This document shows, one piece after another, positions 26,243-34,676 of a DNA stretch of 64,000 nucleotides. The position numbers and the translations under genes were made by a program. Location of the stretch: contig CAYPRB010000002.1 in NCBI GenBank assembly GCA_964413055.1, positions 1 through 64,000 on the forward strand, in the 5' to 3' direction. The stretch is from UBA3102 sp964413055. GTDB taxonomy: Bacteria; Bacillota; Desulfotomaculia; Desulfotomaculales; Pelotomaculaceae. The stretch's first letter is position 1. Each line of letters opens with the position of its first letter. The notes beneath the pieces are model-generated. The model had not been told where the DNA came from. It saw only the letters and a program-made list of their open reading frames with translations, and searched no databases.

Positions 26243-26944
26243 ATTTATCCTATCCTTTCTGAATTCAAAAAAAGCTTGTCCGCTTTTGTGTCTACCTCCT
26301 TTACAAGACAATTATAATAAAAAAATATGAAGCATTCTTTTCTAAGGGATGAACATGTTTTACAAAATTGTAAACAATTGTTACAAGATAGCTTCCTTCC
26401 TTTATTTACAACAGGGTTGGGGATATTTTTGTTTTTAGCAAATCTTCCATGGTCATTCCTTAGGCTACAAGATTTAAAATTCCTAAAAGCAGCTATTAAC
26501 ACTTATTAATATTTTCGCAATACATTGTAAAGTTCTTTTAAAAGCTAGTTAACAACCTTCGGTTATAATTGCCTATAATCAAATAAGGATATGATAAGGA
26601 TGATGTTAAAAATCTCTGGGAGGGGCGTAAACCAAGGAAGGTAGTGCTGTTGCTCCAGGTAGTTTGTTGTGATATAATCACTCGGTAAACAACCATTCAT
26701 GTTTAATTGAGTTGCTGGATGATATGCTGAATATAACTCCTCAGTTGATTGCTTAACCGGCTGCTGCCCAAATTACCCGTGCCCCTGGCGGGTCGCATTC
26801 GTTTATCATACTCAACCTCCGGTATGACCGGGTAAAATTTTGAGTATAGGTATAGGAAATCAAGAAGATGCCGGATGAGCAATGTGAACTTGATCACGTG
26901 GCATCGAAAAACAAAATTGAAAGACCGCTGGGGGGGGGGAAATA
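26243..26944. other. Intergenic region between pgsB and the two-component system
   Basis: About 700 bases between divergent operons without a supported gene. On the minus strand an AAAGGAGG at about 26300 lacks a start codon at the right distance. TTTACAAAATTGTAAA at about 26358 is a perfect palindrome. On the plus strand, two TATAAT hexamers near 26565 and 26573 and a TTGCTC, 17 bases, TATAAT pair at about 26651-26679 are possible promoters for the response regulator operon. Confidence 0.4.
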
Positions 26945-27655
26945 ATGCCGTATTTGGGCAAGGTTTTGGTAGTTGATGACGACCAAACCGTACTGGAACT
27001 TATCAAGTTGTACGGTGAAAGGGAAGGTTTTGAAACCATCGGGATAAACAACGGTAATCTGGTCCTGCCCGCATTCTACCAGGAGAGTCCCGATGTCGTA
27101 ATACTGGATATCATGCTTCCGGGTAAGGACGGGCTTACGTTATGTCGCAATTTAAGGGAGATCCGCATGGTTCCCATCATCATGCTTACAGCTAAAGGAG
27201 AAGAAGCGGACCGTGTTTTGGGACTGGAAATGGGAGCTGATGACTATGTTGCCAAGCCTTTCAGCCCCAGGGAGCTTGTAGCCAGAATAAAAGCGGTATT
27301 GCGCCGTACCCAACCGGTTGACACGTCAGCGAACTGGAAAATGAAATACCCGGGGCTGGAAATTCAGGCCGATATTAGGAGTGTTTTGGTTGACGGTAAA
27401 GAAACAGAAGTTACTCCCAGAGAATTCGATTTGCTCTATTACCTGGCTCAGAATCCCCGGCGGGTTTTCACCAGGCAAGAACTATTAACGGCTGTCTGGG
27501 AATGTGATTACTTCGGTTACCACCGTACGGTGGATGTACATATTCGCAGGTTGAGGACAAAGCTGGCATCCTTGCCCCATGAATACCTGACAACTGTCTG
27601 GGGTGTGGGATACCAGTTTACGCCTCCTGTCAAGGAGGGAGAGACCACATTGTGA
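26945..27655 (+). CDS. OmpR/PhoB family response regulator
   Basis: A 236-residue regulator: receiver domain with VVDDD acidic pocket, phosphoacceptor Asp55 in VVILDIMLPG, Thr in IIMLTAKG and Lys in VAKPFSPRE, followed by a winged-helix DNA-binding domain (VTPREFDLLYYLAQNPRRVFTRQELL, ending TTVWGVGYQF). A G-rich site precedes ATG 26945. It overlaps the kinase gene by four bases and forms a two-component system with it. Confidence 0.92.
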   Translation: MPYLGKVLVVDDDQTVLELIKLYGEREGFETIGINNGNLVLPAFYQESPDVVILDIMLPGKDGLTLCRNLREIRMVPIIMLTAKGEEADRVLGLEMGADDYVAKPFSPRELVARIKAVLRRTQPVDTSANWKMKYPGLEIQADIRSVLVDGKETEVTPREFDLLYYLAQNPRRVFTRQELLTAVWECDYFGYHRTVDVHIRRLRTKLASLPHEYLTTVWGVGYQFTPPVKEGETTL

Positions 27656-29229
27656 ATTCTTATCTCCAACAGTGCAGAGAAAGTCTTCACTTTGTAGTCC
27701 GTGCTGCAAGCAGGTTTTTACTTGTACTCAAGCGCTTGCTGAGGGAGCAATTAAACAAAAATATTCACACCAGAATACTGTTTACCAATGTGCTCATCTT
27801 TGTTTTCGGTCTGATTGCTCTGACGGCGTTTTCCGGCTATGTAGTAAAACAAATAGCCTATGACCAGGTCCAACAGGATCTGTTACGCAAGGCCAAGCGG
27901 GTAAATTTTGCCTTGCTGCGGCAAAATGACCAGGCATGGGTGGTGCCACCTGACGGGCAAACAAATGATCAGGCTCAGGGTAGACAGGAAATGTTGCAAT
28001 TTTTGTCCGATATCTTCGATACCAGGATTACGATCTTTGATAGGCAAGGAAATATTATGGACACCTCAGCGCAGCAGGAAGTGGTGCCCGGTAACCAGGT
28101 GGATGCAAAATTCGTCGAATTGCTCAATAAGGGTGAAACCGTGATTGCCCGGGCGGTTGATCAGAAAACGGGTCAGCTCGTTTTTGTTGCCGTTGTCCCC
28201 ATGGGTAACAAAGATAACAAAGACATCATCAAAAATGGCATTCTACTGGAAACAAACCCAGTTAATCTCAACCATGCCTTAAACAAAATGCGGTTGTATA
28301 TGGTTATCGGAGGCATGGCCATATTGGTGATTTTTATGTTTATTTCCGCTTATCTGGCCCTGTCAATATCCAGGCCGATTTCCCGTTTGGCTACCACCGT
28401 GGCGGAGTTTAACCGGGAGAATTATGTTTTAAACACCGAGGAGTGGCCTATGGAGGAAATTAACGCCCTTGCCGGCCAACTCGGCCACTTGGCGGTGAGA
28501 CTGCGGGAGATGCATGCCGAAAGCCGCAGGGTGGAAGAAGAGAGAGCCCAGTTGTTTGCGGAGGTATCACACGAGTTACGTACCCCTCTAACTTCTGTTC
28601 AGGGGTTAGTAGAGGCTATCCGCGACGGTATGGTTCAGGATGAAGCTTTGCTGAACAGGTACTTGGATACGATTTATACTCAGACGATTCATATCACCAG
28701 GCTGGTAGATGACATATTGGCGTTAAGCCGTCTGGAAAGCGGCAATACCACCGTGGAAAAACTGCCGATAGACTTGACCACTCTAACCCAGGGTGTGGTC
28801 ATATCCATGGAGGCAATGGCCGGCAGCAAGAATACCTCGCTCCTGTTCGAGAAGAAAACAGAAAACGCGGTCGTGCTCGGTGATGTTGACCGAATGGAAC
28901 AGATTATCAGGAACTTGCTGAAGAACGCCGTCCTGGCCACCGAGAACGGTACCGTCAGGGTTGGGGTGGAGGTCCGCCAGGGTGAAGTGGTAGTGACCAT
29001 TGAGGATGATGGTATTGGTATAGCCCCCGAAGACTTGCCGCACATTTGGGACAGGTTTTACCAGGTGAAGAACCAGCGCGGCGGTTACCTGCAGAAAAAA
29101 GGGAGCGGCCTGGGGTTGGCGATTGTGAAAAAGCTGGTTCAGTTACAAGACGGTAGCATAGATGTCACGAGTCAATTGGGAAAGGGAACGACTTTTAATA
29201 TAAATTTCCCATCTTATAACCAGAAATAG
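27652..29229 (+). CDS. Membrane sensor histidine kinase with HAMP domain
   Basis: A 525-residue kinase: a cytoplasmic start, TM1 (about 43-65), an extracellular sensor of about 150 residues, TM2 (about 217-240), HAMP domain, HisKA with the phosphoacceptor His307 in EVSHELRTPLTSV, and HATPase_c with N box RNLLKNAV, G1 EDDGIGI, F box DRFYQ and G2 GSGLGLAIV. The GTG start overlaps the regulator stop; AAGGAGGGAGAG precedes it. Signal unknown. A strong terminator ends the operon. Confidence 0.92.
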   Translation: MNSYLQQCRESLHFVVRAASRFLLVLKRLLREQLNKNIHTRILFTNVLIFVFGLIALTAFSGYVVKQIAYDQVQQDLLRKAKRVNFALLRQNDQAWVVPPDGQTNDQAQGRQEMLQFLSDIFDTRITIFDRQGNIMDTSAQQEVVPGNQVDAKFVELLNKGETVIARAVDQKTGQLVFVAVVPMGNKDNKDIIKNGILLETNPVNLNHALNKMRLYMVIGGMAILVIFMFISAYLALSISRPISRLATTVAEFNRENYVLNTEEWPMEEINALAGQLGHLAVRLREMHAESRRVEEERAQLFAEVSHELRTPLTSVQGLVEAIRDGMVQDEALLNRYLDTIYTQTIHITRLVDDILALSRLESGNTTVEKLPIDLTTLTQGVVISMEAMAGSKNTSLLFEKKTENAVVLGDVDRMEQIIRNLLKNAVLATENGTVRVGVEVRQGEVVVTIEDDGIGIAPEDLPHIWDRFYQVKNQRGGYLQKKGSGLGLAIVKKLVQLQDGSIDVTSQLGKGTTFNINFPSYNQK

Positions 29230-29236
29230 TGTAAAA

Positions 29237-29285
29237 TTAAACCATAAGTTTTCCAAATGGAAAGCTTATGGTTTAAAAATTTTGG
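29237..29285 (+). terminator. Rho-independent terminator after the two-component operon
   Basis: TTAAACCATAAG pairs with CTTATGGTTTAA around a TCCAAATGGA core that itself forms a short stem; AAAATTTT follows. Confidence 0.75.
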
Positions 29286-29346
29286 AAAACTTATCGTTCC
29301 TGTTACGTATAGTATAATTTTACATACGTAATTTTTTTTAAAATAA

Positions 29347-29377
29347 ATGACATACTTGTCATATGACGGGATTGTCA
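29347..29377 (+). promoter_or_regulatory. Likely operator of the TetR-controlled export operon
   Basis: Two adjacent dyads, ATGACATACTTGTCAT at 29347-29362 and TGACGGGATTGTCA at 29364-29377, share the TGAC/GTCA half site. The second includes TTGTCA, a possible -35 box with TAACAT 17 bases downstream. Placed 42 bases before the TetR gene, this fits autoregulation. Confidence 0.5.
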
Positions 29378-29418
29378 CATTAAAGTAATTATGATAACAT
29401 TTTTTAGGGGGTGGTGCA

Positions 29419-30021
29419 ATGCCTAAGGATACTTTTTATAATTTAGATCCCGATAAACAAAAGAGAATTTTTGCCGCCGCCGTCCAGGAGTTTTCCCAAC
29501 GGCGCTTCAGCGAGGCATCCATTAACCAGATCGTTAAGAATGCCGGAATATCCCGGGGCAGTTTTTACCAGTACTTTATAAATAAAGAAGATATCTATCT
29601 GTATATGATCACGGGAATAAGCAGGGAAAAAATGGAGCGCTTTAAACAGGCAGAGGCATTTATGAACGATGACGATTTTTTTACGGTTTATATGCATTTA
29701 TATGAGATTGCTATGCGGTGGATTAAAGAAAAACCGGAGTATAATCAAATTATGCTGTTGATGGAATTGGATGATAGTGAATTTATCCGCAAGCTCCGGG
29801 ATCTTTCTGCGGAAGGTTTTGTCATGATGAAAGATATGGTGGAGCGGGACAAAAAACGGGGCTTCATTAAAGCAGATGTTGATGCTGACCTGCTTATAGA
29901 TATTTTGTATCAGCTAATGCTGCACTCGTTTAAGAATTATTATCAGCAGGGGTCAGAGGAGGCGCTGCGGAAAAGGTCCCTGGGTATTTTTAAAATAATC
30001 AGGGAAGGAGTTGCTACTTAA
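29419..30021 (+). CDS. TetR/AcrR family transcriptional regulator
   Basis: A 200-residue regulator. HTH at residues about 12-55: KRIFAAAVQEFSQRRFSEASINQIVKNAGISRGSFYQYF, then a helical ligand domain. ATG 29419 follows AGGGGGTGG. The first gene of an operon with an ABC ATPase, an FtsX-like permease and an HlyD-type adaptor, so it probably controls export of a toxic compound that acts as its ligand. Confidence 0.9.
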   Translation: MPKDTFYNLDPDKQKRIFAAAVQEFSQRRFSEASINQIVKNAGISRGSFYQYFINKEDIYLYMITGISREKMERFKQAEAFMNDDDFFTVYMHLYEIAMRWIKEKPEYNQIMLLMELDDSEFIRKLRDLSAEGFVMMKDMVERDKKRGFIKADVDADLLIDILYQLMLHSFKNYYQQGSEEALRKRSLGIFKIIREGVAT

Positions 30022-30072
30022 AAGGTTGTAGAAATACATTTAACATAATGGGGAGAGGGGTGAGGTGAAGAT

Positions 30073-30780
30073 ATGACGGCACCACTGATAGTAGCTAAAG
30101 ATCTGCAAAAACGCTACCAGATGGGGGAGGTAACCGTCCATGCCCTGAGGGGGGTCGATTTTACCCTGAATAACGGTGAGCTGGTAGTAGTCCTGGGCCC
30201 CAGCGGTTCCGGGAAGAGTACCTTGTTGAATATCGTCGGGGGTATGGACGAGGCCAGCGGCGGGGAACTTTACTTTGGTGAAAAAAAACTTCATGATGCC
30301 GGTGAGAAGGAACTCACCTTATACCGGCGCCATGAAGTCGGCTTTATTTTTCAATTTTATAACCTGATGCCCAACTTGACTGCCCATGAAAATGTCAACC
30401 TGGCGGCCGAGATAGCCAGGGAGCCTTTTGATATAGATGAACTTTTGGGACGGGTTGGACTGGCGGACCGGAAGGATCACTTTCCCTCCCAGCTGTCCGG
30501 GGGGGAGCAACAGCGGGTTGCCATTGCCAGGGCCCTGGCCAAGAATCCCCAGATGCTCCTCTGTGATGAACCCACCGGGGCCCTGGACCTGCCCACCGGG
30601 ATTCAAATCTTAAAAGTGCTGCGGGATTTCTGTGATAGATACAATAAAACCGTTGTCATCATAACCCACAACTCGGCCATCGCCAAGATGGCGGACCGGG
30701 TGGTCTCTTTAAAGGATGGGCGGATAGACAAAGTGGAAGTAAACTCAGACCCTGTTGATCCAGAGAAGGTGAGCTGGTGA
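30073..30780 (+). CDS. ABC transporter ATPase, MacB/LolD class
   Basis: A 235-residue ATPase: Walker A GPSGSGKST, signature LSGGEQQRVAIARAL, Walker B LLCDEPTGALD, H-loop ITHN. The MacB/LolD/FtsE class pairs with permeases having large extracytoplasmic domains, and such a permease begins four bases inside the end of this gene. GAGGTGA lies before ATG 30073. Works with the following two proteins as a tripartite exporter or as a mechanotransmitter. Confidence 0.92.
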   Translation: MTAPLIVAKDLQKRYQMGEVTVHALRGVDFTLNNGELVVVLGPSGSGKSTLLNIVGGMDEASGGELYFGEKKLHDAGEKELTLYRRHEVGFIFQFYNLMPNLTAHENVNLAAEIAREPFDIDELLGRVGLADRKDHFPSQLSGGEQQRVAIARALAKNPQMLLCDEPTGALDLPTGIQILKVLRDFCDRYNKTVVIITHNSAIAKMADRVVSLKDGRIDKVEVNSDPVDPEKVSW

Positions 30781-33146
30781 TGCTGTGGCGCAAAATGATA
30801 CGGGACATATGGAGCAATAAGGGTTCGTACTTTGCTTGTCTGGTTATTGTGGTGATGGGTTTGGTTGTGTTTACGGCCTTTTCCATTGTCAGTACCAACC
30901 TGGATTTCTCCAAGGACACCTTCTATCAGGAGCAGAACTTTGCCGAAGGTTTTGCGGAATTGGTGTCAATGCCCGAGGCCAATATGGAAAGGTTGGCTCA
31001 GATAGAAGGGGTCAGGGAAATAAGCGGCCGGATTGTTAAAGAGGTACAGGTGCATGACCCGGAGCGGGACGAAAACATATATTTGAAACTGGTTTCCATA
31101 GACTTAACTGATCCTCAGCGGGTTAATGATGTCCGGTTATTGGAAGGAACAGAACTGGCGGAAAGGGAACTGCTGGCCTGGATCGATAACCAGTTTTTCG
31201 CTGCCAATAACCTGCAGCTTGGTGATAGTTTGGAAATAATTGCCGGGGGGAGAAGCAGGGAAATTACCATTGCCGGGGTGGGGATGAGCCCGGAATTTTC
31301 CTATCCCACACGGGGGGCAGAGTTATACCCCAACCCGGCCCAATTTGGCATTGCCTTTTTACCCTTGGCCGATATGGGGATGCTCTTTCCGGAGCTGCAG
31401 GGACAGGTAAATGATGTGGTCTTTACCCTGGAGGAAGGGGCCGACTACGAGGGGGTCCGGGACCGGCTGGAGACGGAACTGGATCAGTACGGATTGTTGA
31501 ACATCTATCCCCGGGAAGATCAGATCAGCCATATGATCTTGACCCAAGAGGTAGAGGGGCAGAAAGCCGCCTCCAAGAGCTTCCCCCTCCTGTTTTTGGC
31601 CATAGCCGGCATAATCCTGTATATCATGCTCAAAAGGTTGGTGGAACAACAGCGAGGCCAGATTGGAATCTTGAAGGGTTTGGGTTATACCAGGAGGGAG
31701 ATCGCCCTCCATTATCTGTCCTATGCCCTTGTTGTAGGGGCCGGGGGCGGTTTGCTGGGGGGCCTGACCGGTATTTGGCTGGCCACCCCTTTGACAGGGT
31801 TGATGATGGAGTTCTTTAATGTACCGGTAGTGTATGAGGGTTTTTCCTGGTTCTATTTGGGGCAGGGTTTACTGCTGTCTGTAATCGTATTTCTCGTTGC
31901 TGGTTATACCGGGGCCCGATACGCCCTGCAGTTGAAACCGGCGGAAGCCATGCGGCCGCCGGCCCCGGCCCTTGGCAAAAAGTTTATCCTCGAGAAAATT
32001 GGTTTCTTCAGTAACATGCTCACCATGCAGGGGAAGATGGCCATCAGGAATCTGTCCCGGAACAAGGGGAGGAGCCTCTTCATGTTCCTGGGGATTATGC
32101 TCAGCTGTGCCCTGGTGGCGGTTACCTGGTCTTTTAATGATATGGTGGATAAGCTGATATTTTACCAGTATGATGAGGTAGAAACCTATGACGCCAAGGT
32201 GACTCTGGCGGGTCCGGCGGCCAGGGAACCGGCGCAGCGGGAATTGGAGGGCAATTCGGAGGTGCGGTGGGTGGAACCCCTGGCGGAGATACCGGCGACC
32301 CTGTCCCACCGGTGGTTGGAAGAGAACGTTGCGGTACTGGGAGTTTCCCGGGATAGCAGCCTCTATAATATCCTGGACTCCCAGGGGCGCAGGATTATCC
32401 CCCCTCAGGAGGGGTTGATCCTCTCGGAACGCCTGGCGGGGAAGCTGGGTGTGGTTAAGGGTTCGGTATTGGAGCTGGAAAGTCCCTACCTGAGGGGCGA
32501 GGATGAGGTCCAGGTGGAGGTGTACAGGATCATTCCCCAGTATATAGGCATGAATGCCTATATGGAGCTTACCGCATTGGAAGAGATATTGGGGCAGGGA
32601 GAACTGGCCACTGCTCTGCTTATCAATGTAAATAATGACGAAGGAATTTCAACCCTGCGGGATCGATATAGAGAAAGCGAAGTGCTTGCCGGGATTGACA
32701 GCAGTGAGGAACAGGTCGGTGTGGCCAGGGATTTGATGGAAACCTTCGGCAGCATGATCTATATGTATGTACTGGTAGGGGTTGTAATCGGCTTTGCCAT
32801 CATCTACAGTGCCAGTTTTATTGTACTGTCAGAACGAAGCTGGGAACTGGCTTCCATGCGGGTTTTAGGCTTGACCGCCAGTGAGGTTTTCTCAGTAATT
32901 ACCTTTGAACAGTGGTTTATCAGCTTTTTTGGCATCCTGGCGGGTATTCCCCTGGGCCAGGCCATGCAGTGGGCAATGGGGGCTGCATTGAGCACTGATA
33001 TGTATTCCTTACCGTCCCGGCTGACGACGGAATCTCTTATTGTGGCGCCGTTCATTACTGCCTTTTCTATTTGGGTGGCCCAGCGGGCGGCCTTGAAAAG
33101 AGTGCGGAACCTGAGTCTTGTTGAGGTATTGAAATCCAGGGATTAA
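30777..33146 (+). CDS. FtsX/MacB-type ABC permease
   Basis: A 789-residue permease with the doubled FtsX layout: TM1 at about 17-40, a large extracytoplasmic domain (about 45-265), TM helices at about 268-290, 318-345 and 360-385, then a second TM at about 435-455 with a second extracytoplasmic domain and three C-terminal TM helices (about 665-690, 710-740, 752-775). The IGILKGLGYTRREIALHYLSYAL and ELASMRVLGLTASEVFSVI segments are FtsX-domain signatures. Tightly coupled (ATGA) to the ATPase. Substrate unknown. Confidence 0.9.
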   Translation: MMLWRKMIRDIWSNKGSYFACLVIVVMGLVVFTAFSIVSTNLDFSKDTFYQEQNFAEGFAELVSMPEANMERLAQIEGVREISGRIVKEVQVHDPERDENIYLKLVSIDLTDPQRVNDVRLLEGTELAERELLAWIDNQFFAANNLQLGDSLEIIAGGRSREITIAGVGMSPEFSYPTRGAELYPNPAQFGIAFLPLADMGMLFPELQGQVNDVVFTLEEGADYEGVRDRLETELDQYGLLNIYPREDQISHMILTQEVEGQKAASKSFPLLFLAIAGIILYIMLKRLVEQQRGQIGILKGLGYTRREIALHYLSYALVVGAGGGLLGGLTGIWLATPLTGLMMEFFNVPVVYEGFSWFYLGQGLLLSVIVFLVAGYTGARYALQLKPAEAMRPPAPALGKKFILEKIGFFSNMLTMQGKMAIRNLSRNKGRSLFMFLGIMLSCALVAVTWSFNDMVDKLIFYQYDEVETYDAKVTLAGPAAREPAQRELEGNSEVRWVEPLAEIPATLSHRWLEENVAVLGVSRDSSLYNILDSQGRRIIPPQEGLILSERLAGKLGVVKGSVLELESPYLRGEDEVQVEVYRIIPQYIGMNAYMELTALEEILGQGELATALLINVNNDEGISTLRDRYRESEVLAGIDSSEEQVGVARDLMETFGSMIYMYVLVGVVIGFAIIYSASFIVLSERSWELASMRVLGLTASEVFSVITFEQWFISFFGILAGIPLGQAMQWAMGAALSTDMYSLPSRLTTESLIVAPFITAFSIWVAQRAALKRVRNLSLVEVLKSRD

Positions 33147-33166
33147 GGTGAAGGGGGAAGGGGAAG

Positions 33167-34309
33167 TTGCAGAAAAAGTGGAAATTAATCTTTGGGGCGG
33201 TAATTGCGGTAGCGATCATAGGGTTTATTTTCACCCAGTTGACACAGGGATTGCATGTCGTGGTTCAGAAAGTGGAGGAGCAGGACTTTACCCGCAGCTT
33301 TACCGAGGAGGGTGTGGTGGTAGCGGAAGGAGAGCATGCAATTCGTTCTCTATACACAGCCCGGATCGAAAGGCTGCTGGTGCAGGAAGGCGACAGGGTC
33401 GAAGAGGGTGACCTGCTGGTTGTCCTGGAAGACAAGGATTTGAGCTACGGCCTGGCGGAATTGGAGGCCGGCCTCAGCGGCTTGAATGTGGAATTGGAAC
33501 AGGCCCGGGAGAACCAGGCCACGGCGGAACGGAACTATAACCGGGTCTTGGACCTCTATGAGGCCGGGGTGGCGGTAGAAGTGGAATTGGAAGAGGCGGA
33601 GAGCCAGCTGAGCCAGGCTACGGCGGCAGTTGCGGGTATAGAGGCCCGGCAGAAGGCCATCGTGTCTCAACTGGAACGGCTCCGGAACCAAATGGCCAAT
33701 TACCGGATCTACGCCCCCATTGCCGGGATTGTAACCAGACTGGAGGCGGAAGAGAAGGGTCTGGCCAGCCCTCAGGTACCGCTGTTGACCCTTCTCAACA
33801 GGGAGGAACAGCAGGTAGAGGCCCGGATCCTGACCCGGGATGTCTACCAGGTTTCTCCCGGTATGCCTGTCAATTTAATCTTCAAACTTGCCGACCGGGA
33901 TCTGGAATTCCCCGGGAAGGTAACGGGGATTGCCTCCTATGCGGAGGAAACCCTTTCCTCCCTGGGGCTGGAGGAGGAAAGAGTAAAGGTTACCGTCATC
34001 CCGGAAATCCCGAACGGGGTTAAAATAGACCCGGGCTATAAACTGGATGTTGAGTTTATTACCGAGGTAATCTCTAATGCCCTGGTGGTGCCCGGGACGG
34101 TACTCTTTACCTATGATGGCGAAGATGCCCTCTTTGTTGTGGAAGAGGACCGGGCCCAGGTTCGTCAGGTGACAACCGGAGCGGAGACAAGGCGGGAAGT
34201 GGTGATCACCAGCGGTCTTGAGGAAGAGGATTTGGTAATTTTAGACCCGCAGTTAAGTGGGCTCGGTGCAGGAGTCAGGGTTTCTTACCAAATAAACGGT
34301 GCCAGCTAA
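33167..34309 (+). CDS. HlyD-type membrane fusion (adaptor) protein
   Basis: A 380-residue adaptor: N-terminal TM anchor (LIFGAVIAVAIIGFIFTQL), first half of a lipoyl/barrel-hybrid domain (IERLLVQEGDRVEEGDLLVVL), a helical coiled-coil hairpin of about 90 residues (rich in E, A, Q), the second lipoyl half (IYAPIAGIVTRLEAEEKGL) and beta-barrel domains. In Gram-positive cells such MacA-like proteins join the exporter on the outer face. The TTG start follows AGGGGGAAGGGGAAG. Last gene of the TetR-ABC-permease-adaptor operon. Confidence 0.9.
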   Translation: MQKKWKLIFGAVIAVAIIGFIFTQLTQGLHVVVQKVEEQDFTRSFTEEGVVVAEGEHAIRSLYTARIERLLVQEGDRVEEGDLLVVLEDKDLSYGLAELEAGLSGLNVELEQARENQATAERNYNRVLDLYEAGVAVEVELEEAESQLSQATAAVAGIEARQKAIVSQLERLRNQMANYRIYAPIAGIVTRLEAEEKGLASPQVPLLTLLNREEQQVEARILTRDVYQVSPGMPVNLIFKLADRDLEFPGKVTGIASYAEETLSSLGLEEERVKVTVIPEIPNGVKIDPGYKLDVEFITEVISNALVVPGTVLFTYDGEDALFVVEEDRAQVRQVTTGAETRREVVITSGLEEEDLVILDPQLSGLGAGVRVSYQINGAS

Positions 34310-34368
34310 GGTTTTTTTGAAATGAAGTGTATTCTATAAAATTGAAAAAAATGATAGGGGGGTGTGGA

Positions 34369-34397
34369 TTGACATTCATAGAAGTGGCTTATATAAT
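34369..34397 (+). promoter_or_regulatory. Consensus promoter of the ABC-F gene
   Basis: TTGACA at 34369, a 17-base spacer and TATAAT at 34392: both hexamers match sigma-A consensus perfectly. The transcript would carry a leader of about 275 bases before the ABC-F coding start. The leader includes a tiny frame ATG-AGG-AAA-TAA at about 34446 behind GAAAGGTAAGG-type sequence. Confidence 0.8.
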
Positions 34398-34646
34398 TTT
34401 TATAACAAATTAAACATTTTAAGAAAGGTAAGGTACCGGCAGGACATGAGGAAATAATTCACTCAACAATATTGTAAAATCAAGATTGGATTAAAGTCGT
34501 AATTTTTACAGACTTATAGTCATGCACTTTTTAAATTGTGAGTGGATAGTGTACTATAAACTGCTGGTAGCTTGCTGAATGATATATATAGCCATAGTTT
34601 GCTATTTTGCAATCTTCTTAGCTTGGGTTGTATATATTTACGCTAT

Positions 34647-34676
34647 CCTCTCCGGTTTTATAAGGAGGGGTTTTTT
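34647..34676 (+). promoter_or_regulatory. Intrinsic terminator overlapping the ABC-F ribosome site (attenuator)
   Basis: CCTCTCC at 34647-34653 pairs with GGAGGGG at 34664-34670 (one T-G) around a ten-base loop and is followed by TTTTTT. The right arm contains the AAGGAGG site for the ABC-F gene, which begins just after the T run. Formation of the hairpin would end transcription and also hide the ribosome site. ABC-F antibiotic-resistance genes of Firmicutes are commonly controlled in this way by ribosome stalling in the leader. Confidence 0.65.

Noticed and set aside
26327..26509. 60-codon plus-strand frame with a hydrophobic middle
   Set aside because: No ribosome site, lies in the pgsB upstream region, and matches no family; judged chance.
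30319..32309. Several antisense frames over the ABC exporter genes
   Set aside because: High-GC antisense shadows without ribosome sites or known folds.
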